A DNA stretch of 64,000 bases from assembly GCA_964020085.1 (NCBI GenBank), contig OZ026597.1, forward strand, positions 2,389,813-2,453,812, written 5' to 3'. Position 1 is the stretch's first letter, and each line of letters starts with the position of its first letter. The DNA comes from Micromussa lordhowensis (Eukaryota > Cnidaria > Anthozoa > Scleractinia > Lobophylliidae). The notes beneath the pieces are model-generated. The model ran no database searches and was not told the origin of the DNA. It saw only the letters and a program-made list of their open reading frames with translations. Of this stretch, positions 1-18,252 are shown one piece after another. Made by a program: the position numbers and the translations under genes.

Positions 1-860
1 TTTCCAATATTAGTTATTTGTACATTTGTTAAGAAATGGTAAACACCTTCATTGTTACTACTGGAAGGCAAGTGTCAGAAGTTTGAGAAAATATGGAATT
101 TTGGAGACACCAGCCATGGGAATGGCTCATCACAGCTGTTTGGAATTCTCCCAGACTTTCACAAATGCCTTAATTTTCATGTCAATGGAAATTTATGGTC
201 TTAGTTTGATTAAGTTTATTTTGATTTGGTTCTGTACCCTCTAACTGCACAACAGACCTAAGTTATCCTAAGCTTTAACATAACGCTATCACATGCATCA
301 GTTGATTTTTCTCCGTGGGAATGCTTATAAACATAATCACAAGCATTCTTATGATCAGTATCGTCATAATTCAAATGAGCTATCGTGTTCCTATGAATAT
401 CGCTATGGCGGTGATTTTTTTACAAGGAAAAGAGAATTTGTATCAACATCATCATAATGCCAAAGTTAATTGATATCAGGCATTAGTAAATTTCCTGTCT
501 GATGATGGCGAGCAGAAATTATTTTGGTCAACAGGCAGCAATCTTGAAATTCTCTGTGGTTAAACTTGGTTGTTTAAGTTGCTGTCTGGGGAAATACATT
601 TTATGTGGAAACCCAAATTATGGCTGTTATTACACTGAATAATAAAACATTTGCTGGCAAAACTTCATCAGTAACTTATTGAGTTATTTAAAAAAAATAC
701 CTCTTGGTTGGTGTGTTGGACTATGTATTCCATGGATGAGTGGATGGACGATGTATGTATTTCAGGCCAATCGTATTGAAGCTACTATGAGCAACCAATC
801 TGATTGCTACTTACAAGGATACTTGTTGATGTCAACTAAAACACCCCTCGGCAAGATGGC
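1..860. other. Non-coding, probably MEK intron or upstream sequence
   Basis: No supported gene. The open frames here are short and show no recognisable domain or splice-framed exon. It lies upstream of the first visible MEK exon and is probably intronic to that gene, because the kinase N-lobe exons are not found between here and 3256. Confidence 0.5.
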
Positions 861-862
861 GG

Positions 863-1345
863 ATTAACCAGTGTCCTTTCGCGTTGTTTCACCCAGGATT
901 ATGGTCGCAGGAATTGAAACTATGATCCGATATATTTTTTGAGAAAAGGTGTTTTCAGATATGGATTTCTACTGTGGAAATGACAACAGAAATCAGTCAA
1001 AGCATTAATGTGCTGATACTTGTTGACGTCAGCTGAACCGTGCTTTGGCAATGCTTCACGCCGGATTATGATGACGGGAATTGAATGTATGAACTTGTAT
1101 ATCTTTTTTGGAGGAAAAGGTGTCGAGATGGAATTAGCCAGTGCTGGCTTGTTTTGGTGAAGTGGTGCTTCCAACAGTCTGTGTATGGCGATACTGACAA
1201 ATCTAAGGTTTCTGTGTATTCTCATTGAGTAGTTCCGCGTTGTTTTATGCTGGATTATGATACAAGGAACTGAAACTATGGTCCGGTATTTTTGTGGAGG
1301 AGAGGTGTCTTTTTAAATAATTATGGATTTATACTGTGGAAAGCA
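863..1345. repeat. Three diverged tandem copies, about 170-190 bp each
   Basis: The phrase 'ggattatg(g/a)t..c..gaa(t/c)tgaa' followed by 'ctatg.tccg.tat.ttttt', a GA-rich stretch and 'aaggtgt' recurs at about 893, 1072 and 1254. Copies 1 and 3 also share 'atggattt(c/a)tactgtggaaa' at 960-979 and 1323-1341. They are old duplicates, with no coding potential seen. Confidence 0.5.
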
Positions 1346-3255
1346 GTTTGTTTACGACAAATTGAAGCTAAATAAAATAATGCTTTTTGCGAGCAGTAAT
1401 AATGTAAGCTTATTTGTTACCGGGTTGTTTATAATTTTTTTAGTTTCTACAATGTCTAATCTTAGACTCTGTGAAATCTCAGAGCGGTACAGAAGTTTTG
1501 AACGTTTTTAAGTCTAATGACTACAGCTGGTTATGAAAAAGACCACTGAGTTTTAAAGCTTGTTTTTGTTGCACGGAATTATAATGAGCTCATTTATTTT
1601 TAGGTACAAAAGGTAACTTGACTCTTGTAAGTATTCCAATAAAGGGAATTTCAAAACATTCATATTTATCAGATTTTTCTGAAGGTTTTAAATTTTAGTA
1701 TTGAAAGACTCCATGGTGGAAAGTTTTCCTGCAACCGCTGGGGCACGAGACATTTTGATTTCTACATTGTAAAACCATCTTTGATGCAAAGTTATTAGCC
1801 TGTTCAAGGTCCTGTCTCAGGGGAGGGAGGCGACCATGCTAATGCGAATTACACTTAGCTCTCTACTGACTGAACTTCTGGTGAGTTCAACTTCTAGTGA
1901 GTTCAAAATTGGTGTTGAAATGTTCCACCTTAGGGTCATATTAAGCTATCTTATTAGGGTCATATCAGGTTCTCACTCCACTAAACTAGATTTTATATTC
2001 CCTGCAATTATTGCATCACAGAAAAGATAAACTTACACCTGACATTTATTAGATGAGAGTTGCGCTGTTTAAAATTAATTATCATTAATTTAAAATGTAA
2101 CAGTTACTACAAAGGCCTCAATTTTACGCAGTTGCACAACATCACATACTGAACTGAAACAATGAGAGTTCATTCTTGTATGCGACCACTTTTTGGAATG
2201 TCCAAGGTGATCCTTCAACTGTGTATGAACCAATTCCTGTTGTAGTCTAAAAGTTTGTTGAATGTAACAAACTTGCACTGTCAAATGGACATAATGTCCT
2301 TCATGAAAATTTGACATGGTAATGGAAATTTTGCATTGCAATTGGAAGTATAAAACACCATGTCGAGGTTCTTGCCTGGGTAGGGGTGTGGAGAAAATGT
2401 CATGCTTTTTAGGCTTTTTATATCAATTCAATTTTATAGCGATAACTCTATGGTACCCCTTCCTCCAATTCAATGTTGTAGAGGTGCTGTGATCTGCGTA
2501 GTCTTAGAAATAAGAAAAGCGCCATTGTGTGAGAGAAAGGGGAACTGTTTCCAGGAAAATCGAAAACCAATCACATTGGAGGTGTTATTAACAAACCAAT
2601 CAAATTGTCTGTTAGAAAATGGGACAGTATGTTGTTAAAACAGATTGCAGGATTAACAGAGATAATTTTACGTCTCATCAAGTTACTTTATCTTTACCTC
2701 TCCTTTTTTGTCACCAAAAAGGCGCTCAGGTGTTGGGAAGGGTTATGTGACAAGTAAAAACTTCTCAAACTCTGCAGATTTCGTGGCATCTTACAAAATT
2801 TATACTTTCTTTTGGAGGTCTAGTTGTTTCACCTTCAAAAGTGGTTTAGATGCCCTTTAGAATGGTTCCTTGTAAACGAAAATCACGCAATTCATTTAAC
2901 CCCTTGGTTGCTTAGACAGCATTGGCTTACGAACTGTATCCTGTTCGATCTTGCCACATTGATATAGAACTGTAAACTTACCATTGTCGTCACTTTGATT
3001 TAGAACAATGAACTTTTATTATCTATGTAACTCCCCCCACTTACACCACAAACATTTAATAAATGCCTCAAGTGGGTGTTTATTGGATCACTTATGGTAC
3101 CTACACCTGAGTGGAGAAAGGCATTGTGAGCCTGATGCTTAATCCAGAGGCCAGCATACTAACCATGGGGAGGTCTCCTAAATAGGAGACTTCTACTTCC
3201 CAAGACCTGCAGTTTGCAACTCTACTAACAACTGACTGTATGATTCTGTTCTCAG
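1346..3255. other. Non-coding, no gene seen
   Basis: Contains only short open frames with no family resemblance. No preceding MEK exon (glycine loop, VAIK lysine or hinge region) was recognised here, so those exons are assumed to lie left of the window. Confidence 0.45.
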
Positions 3256-10450
<7,195 letters not shown>

Positions 10451-10473
10451 CAAGCGACTGACTGGCTGATCAA

Positions 10474-10479
10474 AATAAA
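10474..10479 (+). promoter_or_regulatory. Candidate polyadenylation signal of the MEK gene
   Basis: A canonical AATAAA lies 24 bases after the stop codon. This would give a very short 3' UTR, so a distal site further downstream is equally possible. Confidence 0.35.
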
Positions 10480-13020
10480 CTGAATTGGAGTATTGCTATG
10501 GACAAGTTTATTACCCTTATTTAACTTGCAGCGTCAGAGTGAAGGAATTACAAGAAAAGGAAATTATATGCAATGGAATTTATATAAATGTGGTGTGTTT
10601 CGGATTCAGTGTAGCGAGAGACTGCAAAGTGTGGGAGGGAAATATGTTGCGGCGTGTCTAGAGGATGCTAAACTTATCAGAACACTCCAGATTGATGGAT
10701 TTGTGCAAGCATGGAACTGTGATAAAGATATGGAATGGAAATAAGATTCAAGACAAAAACAGGGTGTTTTGGGGTAGGGGGTTGGTTCAGTTTCAAATCC
10801 CCCACCCACCCACCCATCAACCCTCTATATAAGCTCCTTACCTGTCTAGACCAGTTGCACAGAACACAAGTGGATTTCTTCCTAATACCATATGTTGCTT
10901 TTGATGTAGCTTATTCTCATGCATTCTTTCTGTAATCCCTGTTCAATTTCATTGTGGTCAAATGGGTTGTTATAGAATGACTGTAATCTGTATTGTACAG
11001 TAATATTAGTAGTTGTTGTGACGAAGTGGATGACTAGTTTATCACATCACTGTGAGGTGACTGGTTCGTCACATCACTATTGGGGAATAGGTTGGTTATA
11101 TGTCTTTAATTGTAGATACAAGTAGCATGCTTTATATGAAATACATATCTGGCCCTCGCATCAAAGAAGAAAATCATTGTACAAGTGTTGACAGGTGATT
11201 TGTTTTTGGGATGCCATCATCGATACTGTTTGTCTAAAAGACCATATATTAATTTTGTTCACTGTTGAGTTGTGAAAGTTGTTGTAATCAAAGTTCCATC
11301 GTTGTTTTTAGCAGAAATCCAAGGAACTCGGAAATATGCCTAGATCACTGGAAATTGAATGATATTGGTTTCATATTGTGGGACACTTGCAGACAGATGA
11401 CAGGAACGCACTTGAAAGTGACGGGTAGCCTGAGAGCAGGGCGAGACAGGGCACTAAACCCCCCACCCCCACCCCTCCAAGAGTTCTTGTGTGACCGTTT
11501 TTTTTCTCGGCGGATTAAGAAATGTTGATGCCTGTAATCTAAGTCGGCGTGACTAATGATGCTGTGAATCCAGAGCATGGATTTCAACAGTACAGACGAA
11601 CTACAGTTCCTTTTAGAGGTCGCAATTTTTTCTTTGTAAGGTGGAATCCCTTCAAGAAACTGCTGACTTACAAAAAGTTTATTTTCATGATCGGGGGAAG
11701 ACGGTCTGTATTTATTACAGTTTGAACCAGTTGCTTTAAGGTGATGGCATCCAAAACAAGAAGAAACTGTAGTGTTCTTCCTTTTCTCTGCGATTGATGT
11801 GAGGGCTCACTGCATGGACCAAAACAAGAAGAATGCTCACTGCAGGTTACAGGAAATAGGCTCAATTATTGTCACGCATTGCCAGTAAATAGATGAATTA
11901 GTGGTAATAGAAAACGGTGGGCTCTTATTAGTTCTGCATGATGGAACACATAAGGCCTGATGGAAAAGAAAAATTCAGGAGTTCCTTATGACATCTAAAA
12001 TGTCAAGAAGAAGCTATCCGCCCTAGCCTTTGCTTGGGTGTTACTGTAATGTGTTGGCGATACGATTCTCCATAAACATCCTTTTATAGTTGTTGTCAGA
12101 TCGTTTTTCAGTTGTTGCAGGAGAAATTACTTGGGAAATGAATCTCGTATTGTCTTAAGTCTTTTGCTCTCACAGTCCCATAGAACTCCTCCCAGGAGTG
12201 TGTCAAGGGCCAGTTGCTGGGGGAGATGGGCAATGCTGGGTGAGGCGGGGGATAGAATAGTAACGTACCTGATGGATTAGCTTCCTCTCCGGAAGGAGAC
12301 CAAATTATCCTTGTTACTCTATGCAGCGGAAATTTTTACCCTACAACAACACAAGGCTTCCCACAATCCATGAAACAACAAAAGCGTGTCCGTCGTGTTC
12401 ATACCCTGCCGTGTTGTTGCCTGGATTTCCTGTACGTGAATTGGCATGTTGAGCTATTTTGACATGAAAAATTAACAGCCGCGGCAAATTGGAAGAGTTG
12501 CTATGTATGACTGCTTGAATGGTTACCTAAATTAACTTGATGCATGAAAGACAGTATCCCAGGATGATCGTCTCAGATTCATATTAGTTCACAATGTAGT
12601 TCTTATTGTCAGGAGACTCTAAACACGCTTCGAGTGAGTAAGGTGATAACACGCGTGGTGTTTCAGAGATCTCGCGCGTGTTAGGCTTCCACGAAGACGC
12701 TCAAAGTGGTTTCGCACGCGTTCCTGACGCTCTAAGTCGAGTGTCTGCGTGGGAGGAAACGCGCGTGTTGGCTTTTGTATTCTATTTCAAGCTGAAGCTT
12801 GACAAAGCATTTCTGGCAGCATGTAGTAATTGCTTGTGTATTCTATACAATTTTTGTTTCGTTTTTCACAATCAGCCTCATTTTAAAAATCATATAACGA
12901 GACGAAATTCAAAACTTTTCCAGTCATGCCAGATGGGGGAGATCTCTCCCTTCTCATCTCCCTCGAGCCCCGAATTACAATACCTCCAGATTATTACACT
13001 GGGAGACAGATATGTCAAAA
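10480..13020. other. Probable MEK 3' flank and intergenic DNA
   Basis: Only small open frames without family features. There is a CCCACCC-rich patch near 10800 and a C-run near 11460. No gene or structured repeat was supported. Confidence 0.4.
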
Positions 13021-13029
13021 TATGAAATA

Positions 13030-13270
13030 GCTTTTTTTCGTGGGTCGTGTTTGAAAGAGTTAAATAAGTAAAGCTCATTTGGAAATGAAGTAAACCCCTA
13101 CAGGACGCCAATATTTGCGTGGTTTATTGGACTCTTGGAGGAGATTATTCTAAAACAAGAGTTAAATAAGTAAAGAGTTAAATAAGTAAAGCTCATTTGG
13201 AAATGAAGTAAACCCCTACAGGACGCCAATATTTGCGTGGTTTATTGGACTCTTGGAGGAGATAATTCTA
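13030..13270. repeat. Direct tandem duplication, about 117-bp period
   Basis: The block 'gagttaaataagtaaagctc' through 'gcgtggtttattggactctt' occurs at about 13057-13142 and again from about 13174. A diverged third copy lies at about 14818-14935 ('aaacccctacaggaagccaatctttgcgg'). Confidence 0.7.
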
Positions 13271-13314
13271 AAACAAGAACAGAGACAAACCATTCTTGGA
13301 TGAAGTTTTTGTGA

Positions 13315-13501
13315 TATGATATCCTCGATTGTGATTGGTTTAAAAAACTCCTATTTTCCACTAATTCACTTCCCAGGTTGTTATTGGACAGTTTGTTATC
13401 AGAGAGTTCAATAATCCAATCACATTCAAAGTTGTAGTTAAATCAACCAATCACATTCAAAGGTTTGGAATTGTAATTTTTAATTGGTAATAAGACTTTG
13501 T

Positions 13502-13532
<31 letters not shown>

Positions 13533-13560
13533 TATCACTTGTATGATAAGGTTTTAACTT
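13315..13560. mobile_element. MITE-like repeat, family B copy 1
   Basis: The stretch 'cctcgattgtgattggttta' through 'caaccaatcacattcaaag' is nearly identical to 22614-22760. It contains repeated 'ccaatcacattcaaag' units and a following 'gtccaattcggtctgtaatcatac' segment that recurs inverted near 22960-22985. Confidence 0.65.
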
Positions 13561-16500
13561 CACAACTGCTTAAAGTGCCTATGAAATGAAAAACAATTGC
13601 TGCTTATTTAAAAGGCTTTTCAAAATACGGAAGAATGGTGTTTTTCGTTTTGGATTTTAGAGATATTGACGTTTTTGTATTATGCAAATTAGGAAGTTTG
13701 CAACTAAAAATAGTAAAATACTGAATAAAGAATATCTCTGGAAATGTTGAAGGAGTGTTCTTCAAACTTGGCAGCAGAAATTTACATCACAAAAGAAACC
13801 AAATGACAACTGTTGTGCTGTTGTCATGACAACAGTTTTGACGCTGGTCCTGTCTTAATTAAAACTGAAATTCCCAGTTTTTTCTTAACGAAGGACCATA
13901 TGACAATATGGGAACCATGTCTGTTCCCAGCAGGACCCTCATTCCCACTTTAAAGGGTTGAAAATGAGGATATTTGTTTTTTGACAGAAAGAGACTGGAG
14001 CCAAGAGAGTTTCCATGGCAACAACACTATGTGTGTCACTTGATTTCATTTGTGATGTACATCTCTTGTGCCAAGTTTGAAGAACTATCAACCATCTCAT
14101 ATCTGACGCGCGCTCGTGGAATAACTGTTAATGATCAATCATGTCTTATTTATACTATTTATCATGTCTTATTTATTACTATTTATAATATCCCTATTAT
14201 AAATAGTAATCTGGCCTTCTTGTACGTGTCAACTGACAGTTCATACAACTCGAGATTTTATTACGTTTTGTTTTGACGTGAAGATTTGTATAGACGAAAC
14301 ATGAAGACAAGAGCAATCCATTACGGAGAGAAAAAAGAGATCAACTTGGTTCAGACAACAGTGAGTTTCAAAGTAAGATTCCCATCTATTTTTCTTAAAA
14401 AAAGCGATACCCTCAGACATTTTTATTCAGTGTGATGTTTCTCGTTTAGTGTGAAAATCTTTGGTGTATGCGGGCTACACAGTCTAGTAAGAGTGATTAG
14501 GACAAGCAACATATCCAGATATCTATTTACCCGAGGCCATGAACTCTTTGCAAACAATCGTGGTGTCGTTCATAGATTAGGACTTGAATAAAAAGTTCTC
14601 GCTAATTTGAGAAGCAGATTTGCGAGGGAAAAAACAAACAAAGCTAAGACGATAAACACTAGGCAATTAAAGCTGATTTCTGGTCCGTACTGCGCACTCT
14701 CGAGAGTTTGTTTGCGTTTTTTGTTTTGTTCCATGTATGACATCACAAAATGTAAACATTTCGCAACTACTTACATAAGGTAAGTTTCAAAACAACCGCC
14801 ATTGTTTGCGGGGTTTATCGTGGGTCGTGTCCAAAAATTAAAGTAATAAAGCCCTGTCGGAAATGAAATACGAAACCCCTACAGGAAGCCAATCTTTGCG
14901 GGATGTAATTATTTGACTTTTAAAAGACACAATTCTAACACCAAGAAACAATTAAGACTTGCTATATTAACAACGATAATAAAGACACTTTCATCAGAGA
15001 AATTTCAAACCAGAAATATGGCTCATCCTTGGTGTAAGAACCCGTGACACTCACCAGTGACGTAAAACAAAGAAAACAAAGCAAAGCTACAAAACAAAGA
15101 AAAACCTCACAAGTTTTTACATCGAGGTAAACCCTAAAATATCAACACCGTCTAAGAACGTTTGCAAAGAAGCCCGGGATTCTGGCCAGGAAAGAACCTT
15201 ACTAACTGGAGAAACGTTTGACTCTAGAATTATTTTAGGTATAATCTCGCCCCACGAACTGCTGTTTGGCTCCTAGTCTTTGAGTTTAATCGTTCTCTCC
15301 CTTGAGCCTTCGTTTCTAAGACAAGCAGCACTAGGGACAAGAATAGTGTGTGCCACTGTTACATATATGCAAAGTATAACTGACATGTGACCACAGAAGA
15401 TTGATTCTTAACCAATTAAAAGTGTCATATTCTGAGCTGTTGACATATCAAGTGAATTATGTAAGAAGTGTTCGGTACAAGGAGTGTTCTTAACTCTAGT
15501 TCACTACAAGATCCCAGCTACACTGAGAAAAAAGGTGAGCGGGTAAGATAATGTCTGCAGTGAATTACTCCGCGAAGCTCCTTGCGTCTTTGCAACTTCA
15601 ATGAAACAATTCAACTGGCTTCGAGGAGGACTGTTTTGGCTTACTTCCGCCCCTTGTCTTGTGCAGCATTTTAGCTGCAGTTAAGTTAATTAGGTGCGAG
15701 TTTATTTTCACTTTCTTGAAAGTAAAGATGTCTCCGAAGAGTCGAGGAAAGAAATTTATTTTAGAGGGAAGGCCAATTGCGTACTTTAACACTGTTTGCA
15801 ATGTTGTTACCGTTTATGTCATAAATAGTCACTCGCGCTTGAAGTCGGTGGTGAACTAGTTGAAGCGTGTAAGTAGATACAGACGCAATCTAATAATGAA
15901 ATTGATTTTTTTCCACATTGTCACTGAGTTTCAAAGGAATATGTGTATTTATTTTCTCAAAAAGCAATAACCGTAGTAGGATTTGATCAGTGTGATATAA
16001 AATTCCTTGTTTAGTGTTAAAATCTTTGGTGTAAGTAGAGCGTACTTCTAGTAACTGTTGTGAAAATTTAAAGACAACTATTTGCCTCAGGATATGAACT
16101 CCTGAAATGTCAGTTAATGATATACTAAACGGTATCTGTAGTTTAATTTTCAGAGCTTTCATAGCTTGTTGTTTGGTTGTGGCGTCATTCAATGACACTG
16201 CAAAACTGCGAAGAATTGTAATAAAATGTTCTCGATAATACAATGAGACAATTTCGATGTAATAAAATTCTGACTTGGCACCGAGGTTTGTTAGAGTAAA
16301 TGAAAACGAAATCACATCGAGTTCAAGGAATTAATCAGTATTTTTTATTTTGTTTTATTTCCCTAAGTCTCAGCCCCAAGTTAGAATTTTGATATATCGA
16401 AATTGGCTTACTAGTATTAGTGCAGCAGGTGTTTTAAAGGAAAAAAAAAACAAATAAATTAATACAATAAAAATTATTAGACCAGGACGGAAGTGACAAT

Positions 16501-16728
16501 ACACCAGCCATTGTTATGACTGAGGTTTCCGAAGATTGAAATGAATTGAGGTCACTGCGAAAACGCATTCTAGCTTGGATGAAATTATCAGGGAAAGCTG
16601 AAAACCATCTATATTTCCTGCGTTCGGAAAGCAAGTTGTCAGTACCTTATTAAAATTTGTAAAACGTTTTTTATTATACAGTCTTTTGTTGCCTTCTAAA
16701 GTGAAGAAAGACCTCACTTGTTGACGTA
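13560..16728. other. Intergenic DNA with an old duplicated block
   Basis: No gene was supported. A block near 14385-14540 ('tcagtgtgatgtttctcgtt' and 'gaaaatctttggtgta') is echoed near 15950-16100 ('tcagtgtgatataaaattcc', 'taaaatctttggtgta'), suggesting a diverged duplication about 1.55 kb apart. The rest shows nothing recognisable. Confidence 0.4.
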
Positions 16729-16984
16729 ATGGCTGAAAACCGCAGTCAGCCTATTCAAATTCCTTCAGGACAAGGGGGTATTTAAAATTTATTTTTCTGG
16801 ACCCATTTATTCAATGGCATTTATGTGGTAGATTGTTTTGAATAACTTCTTTGTTCAGTTTCTTCATAACTAGTTAACGATAGCAATATGATATGCAGGC
16901 TGTTTTTTGTATAGAAAAAATTACAGGGCAAATTTCATGAGCGCAACGTTGGAAACAAGGTGAGAAAAGACAAACGAAGCGCCG

Positions 16985-17046
16985 AATTTGTTATAATCAT
17001 CTTGTATCCAACAAGGACGAATGGAATAATTACTTTATTGAATTCT
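16985..17046. mobile_element. MITE fragment, family C (in intron 1)
   Basis: 'ttataatcatcttgtatcca' and 'aacaaggacgaatggaataatta' match the right arm of the fold-back element at 29655-29775. Confidence 0.5.
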
Positions 17047-17199
17047 TTAATCGACCAGATGATGTGGACATTTAAGTTTAATCTTCACGAGGTGATGGTA
17101 TTTGAGAATAGAGAAACACTATTGAAAGTAACAAAAAGGTCTTATGACTTCGTAATTTGTATTAACATTATTTGACAAAGCATTGACATTCCTTGCCAG

Positions 17200-17250
17200 A
17201 TCAACTTGCAGATGCTGCAACTTCACCACCAATGCAGGAAAGTAGTCCAG
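17200..17250 (+). CDS. Phase-1 micro-exon A of the NB-ARC/TPR gene
   Basis: 51 bases flanked by 'ttgccag' and 'gtattt'. It encodes DQLADAATSPPMQESSP when joined to the G left by the upstream exon. It is paralogous to the micro-exon at 17515-17565. The small size makes it provisional, but exact length, phase and sequence match its neighbour. Confidence 0.6.
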
Positions 17251-17514
17251 GTATTTTAAACTTTTAATAATAGATTCCGTCTTACGATACTTTCTTCACC
17301 CTTTTTCGTGAGGAAGTCGATTACAATTATTGTTACATCGGCAGAAGATTCGGAAATGAAAGGATGGAAATATATAAGAAAGCATGAAAATGAAAATTCA
17401 AGAATAGAGAACTGGGGGAATGACCGGATGGGAAAGTGAGTTGATGGGAGAGAATCAGCAAAAAGCTCGGCCATGACTTGGTCATTAATATTGACTACCG
17501 TTGTTCCTTGTTAG

Positions 17515-17565
17515 ATCAACCTTCGGGTGCCATAGCTTCATCACCAATACAGGAAACTTTTGCAG
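17515..17565 (+). CDS. Phase-1 micro-exon B of the NB-ARC/TPR gene
   Basis: 51 bases flanked by 'ttgttag' and 'gtaatt'. It encodes DQPSGAIASSPIQETFA in the same phase as micro-exon A. Being phase 1 at both ends, either or both can be skipped without shifting the frame. Confidence 0.6.
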
Positions 17566-17582
17566 GTAATTTGAACTTTTCT

Positions 17583-17905
17583 ATCAGCGTCTGTCAACAC
17601 TCTGAAAACGCACACTACTTCGGGGAATTAAAAGACACAACAATAGCCTGTTATTTTGGATTTGTGTTGGAGGAAAACTCGGTCAGGGAAATCACATGAT
17701 TGTCGTGACGCTATCGTTTTCGAAAAGCTTCGTTTTCAAAATGTTTTCCGTCCACACGAAAATAAAAAGCCGGCGTTTTCAAATTTCTCCGGTTTGAAGA
17801 GCGTTTCCGAAAAGCTCCGTTTTCTCGATCGTGACAGATTAGTGTGGACAGTAGGCCTAACCGTAGAAATAAAGCTGCGTTTTCAAATTTCTCGGGCGTA
17901 GTCTC
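17583..17905. mobile_element. MITE-like repeat, family D copy 1
   Basis: Rich in 'gttttcaaa' and 'ctccggtttgaagagcgttt'. Blocks such as 'ggaggaaaactcgg.cagg', 'ctccggtttgaagagcgttt' and 'gtgtggac.gtaggcctaac' are shared with 55130-55425. The small open frames within it are shared only through the repeat. Confidence 0.6.
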
Positions 17906-18067
17906 GACGGGACCTGAGACTCAACAATAACAACACGCTTTATTTGCATAATCACTAATCATTACCTCATTGTACAAGGATAAAACATTTTAAAATGACT
18001 GATCGTAAACGTACAAACAAACAACGAGAGCAATATCATATATCAAAACAGGACGCTATGCATGCAC

Positions 18068-18252
18068 TAAAGGCTGGTTTTCACTGGTTCGTTTTTTCGT
18101 ATGCTTATGCTTATGCTTATACTTATGCTTATGCGCAAGTGAGGACAGCATCAGACAAATAAGTGGGTTCGTTCTTCTTATGTTTTTATTTATGTTTATG
18201 CCTATGTTATGCTTGTGCTTATGCTTATCCGCTAGTGAAAACCAGTCTTAAG
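18068..18252. mobile_element. Small MITE with internal TATGCT hexamer tract
   Basis: Terminal inverted repeats 'ggctggttttcactgg' (about 18072) and 'ctagtgaaaaccagtctt' (to about 18250). The interior is 'tatgcttatgcttatgctta' hexamers on both sides of a short centre. Confidence 0.6.

Noticed and set aside
17656..17901. 81-codon frame between micro-exon B and the NB-ARC exon
   Set aside because: It lies within a MITE-like repeat that also occurs at 55130-55425.
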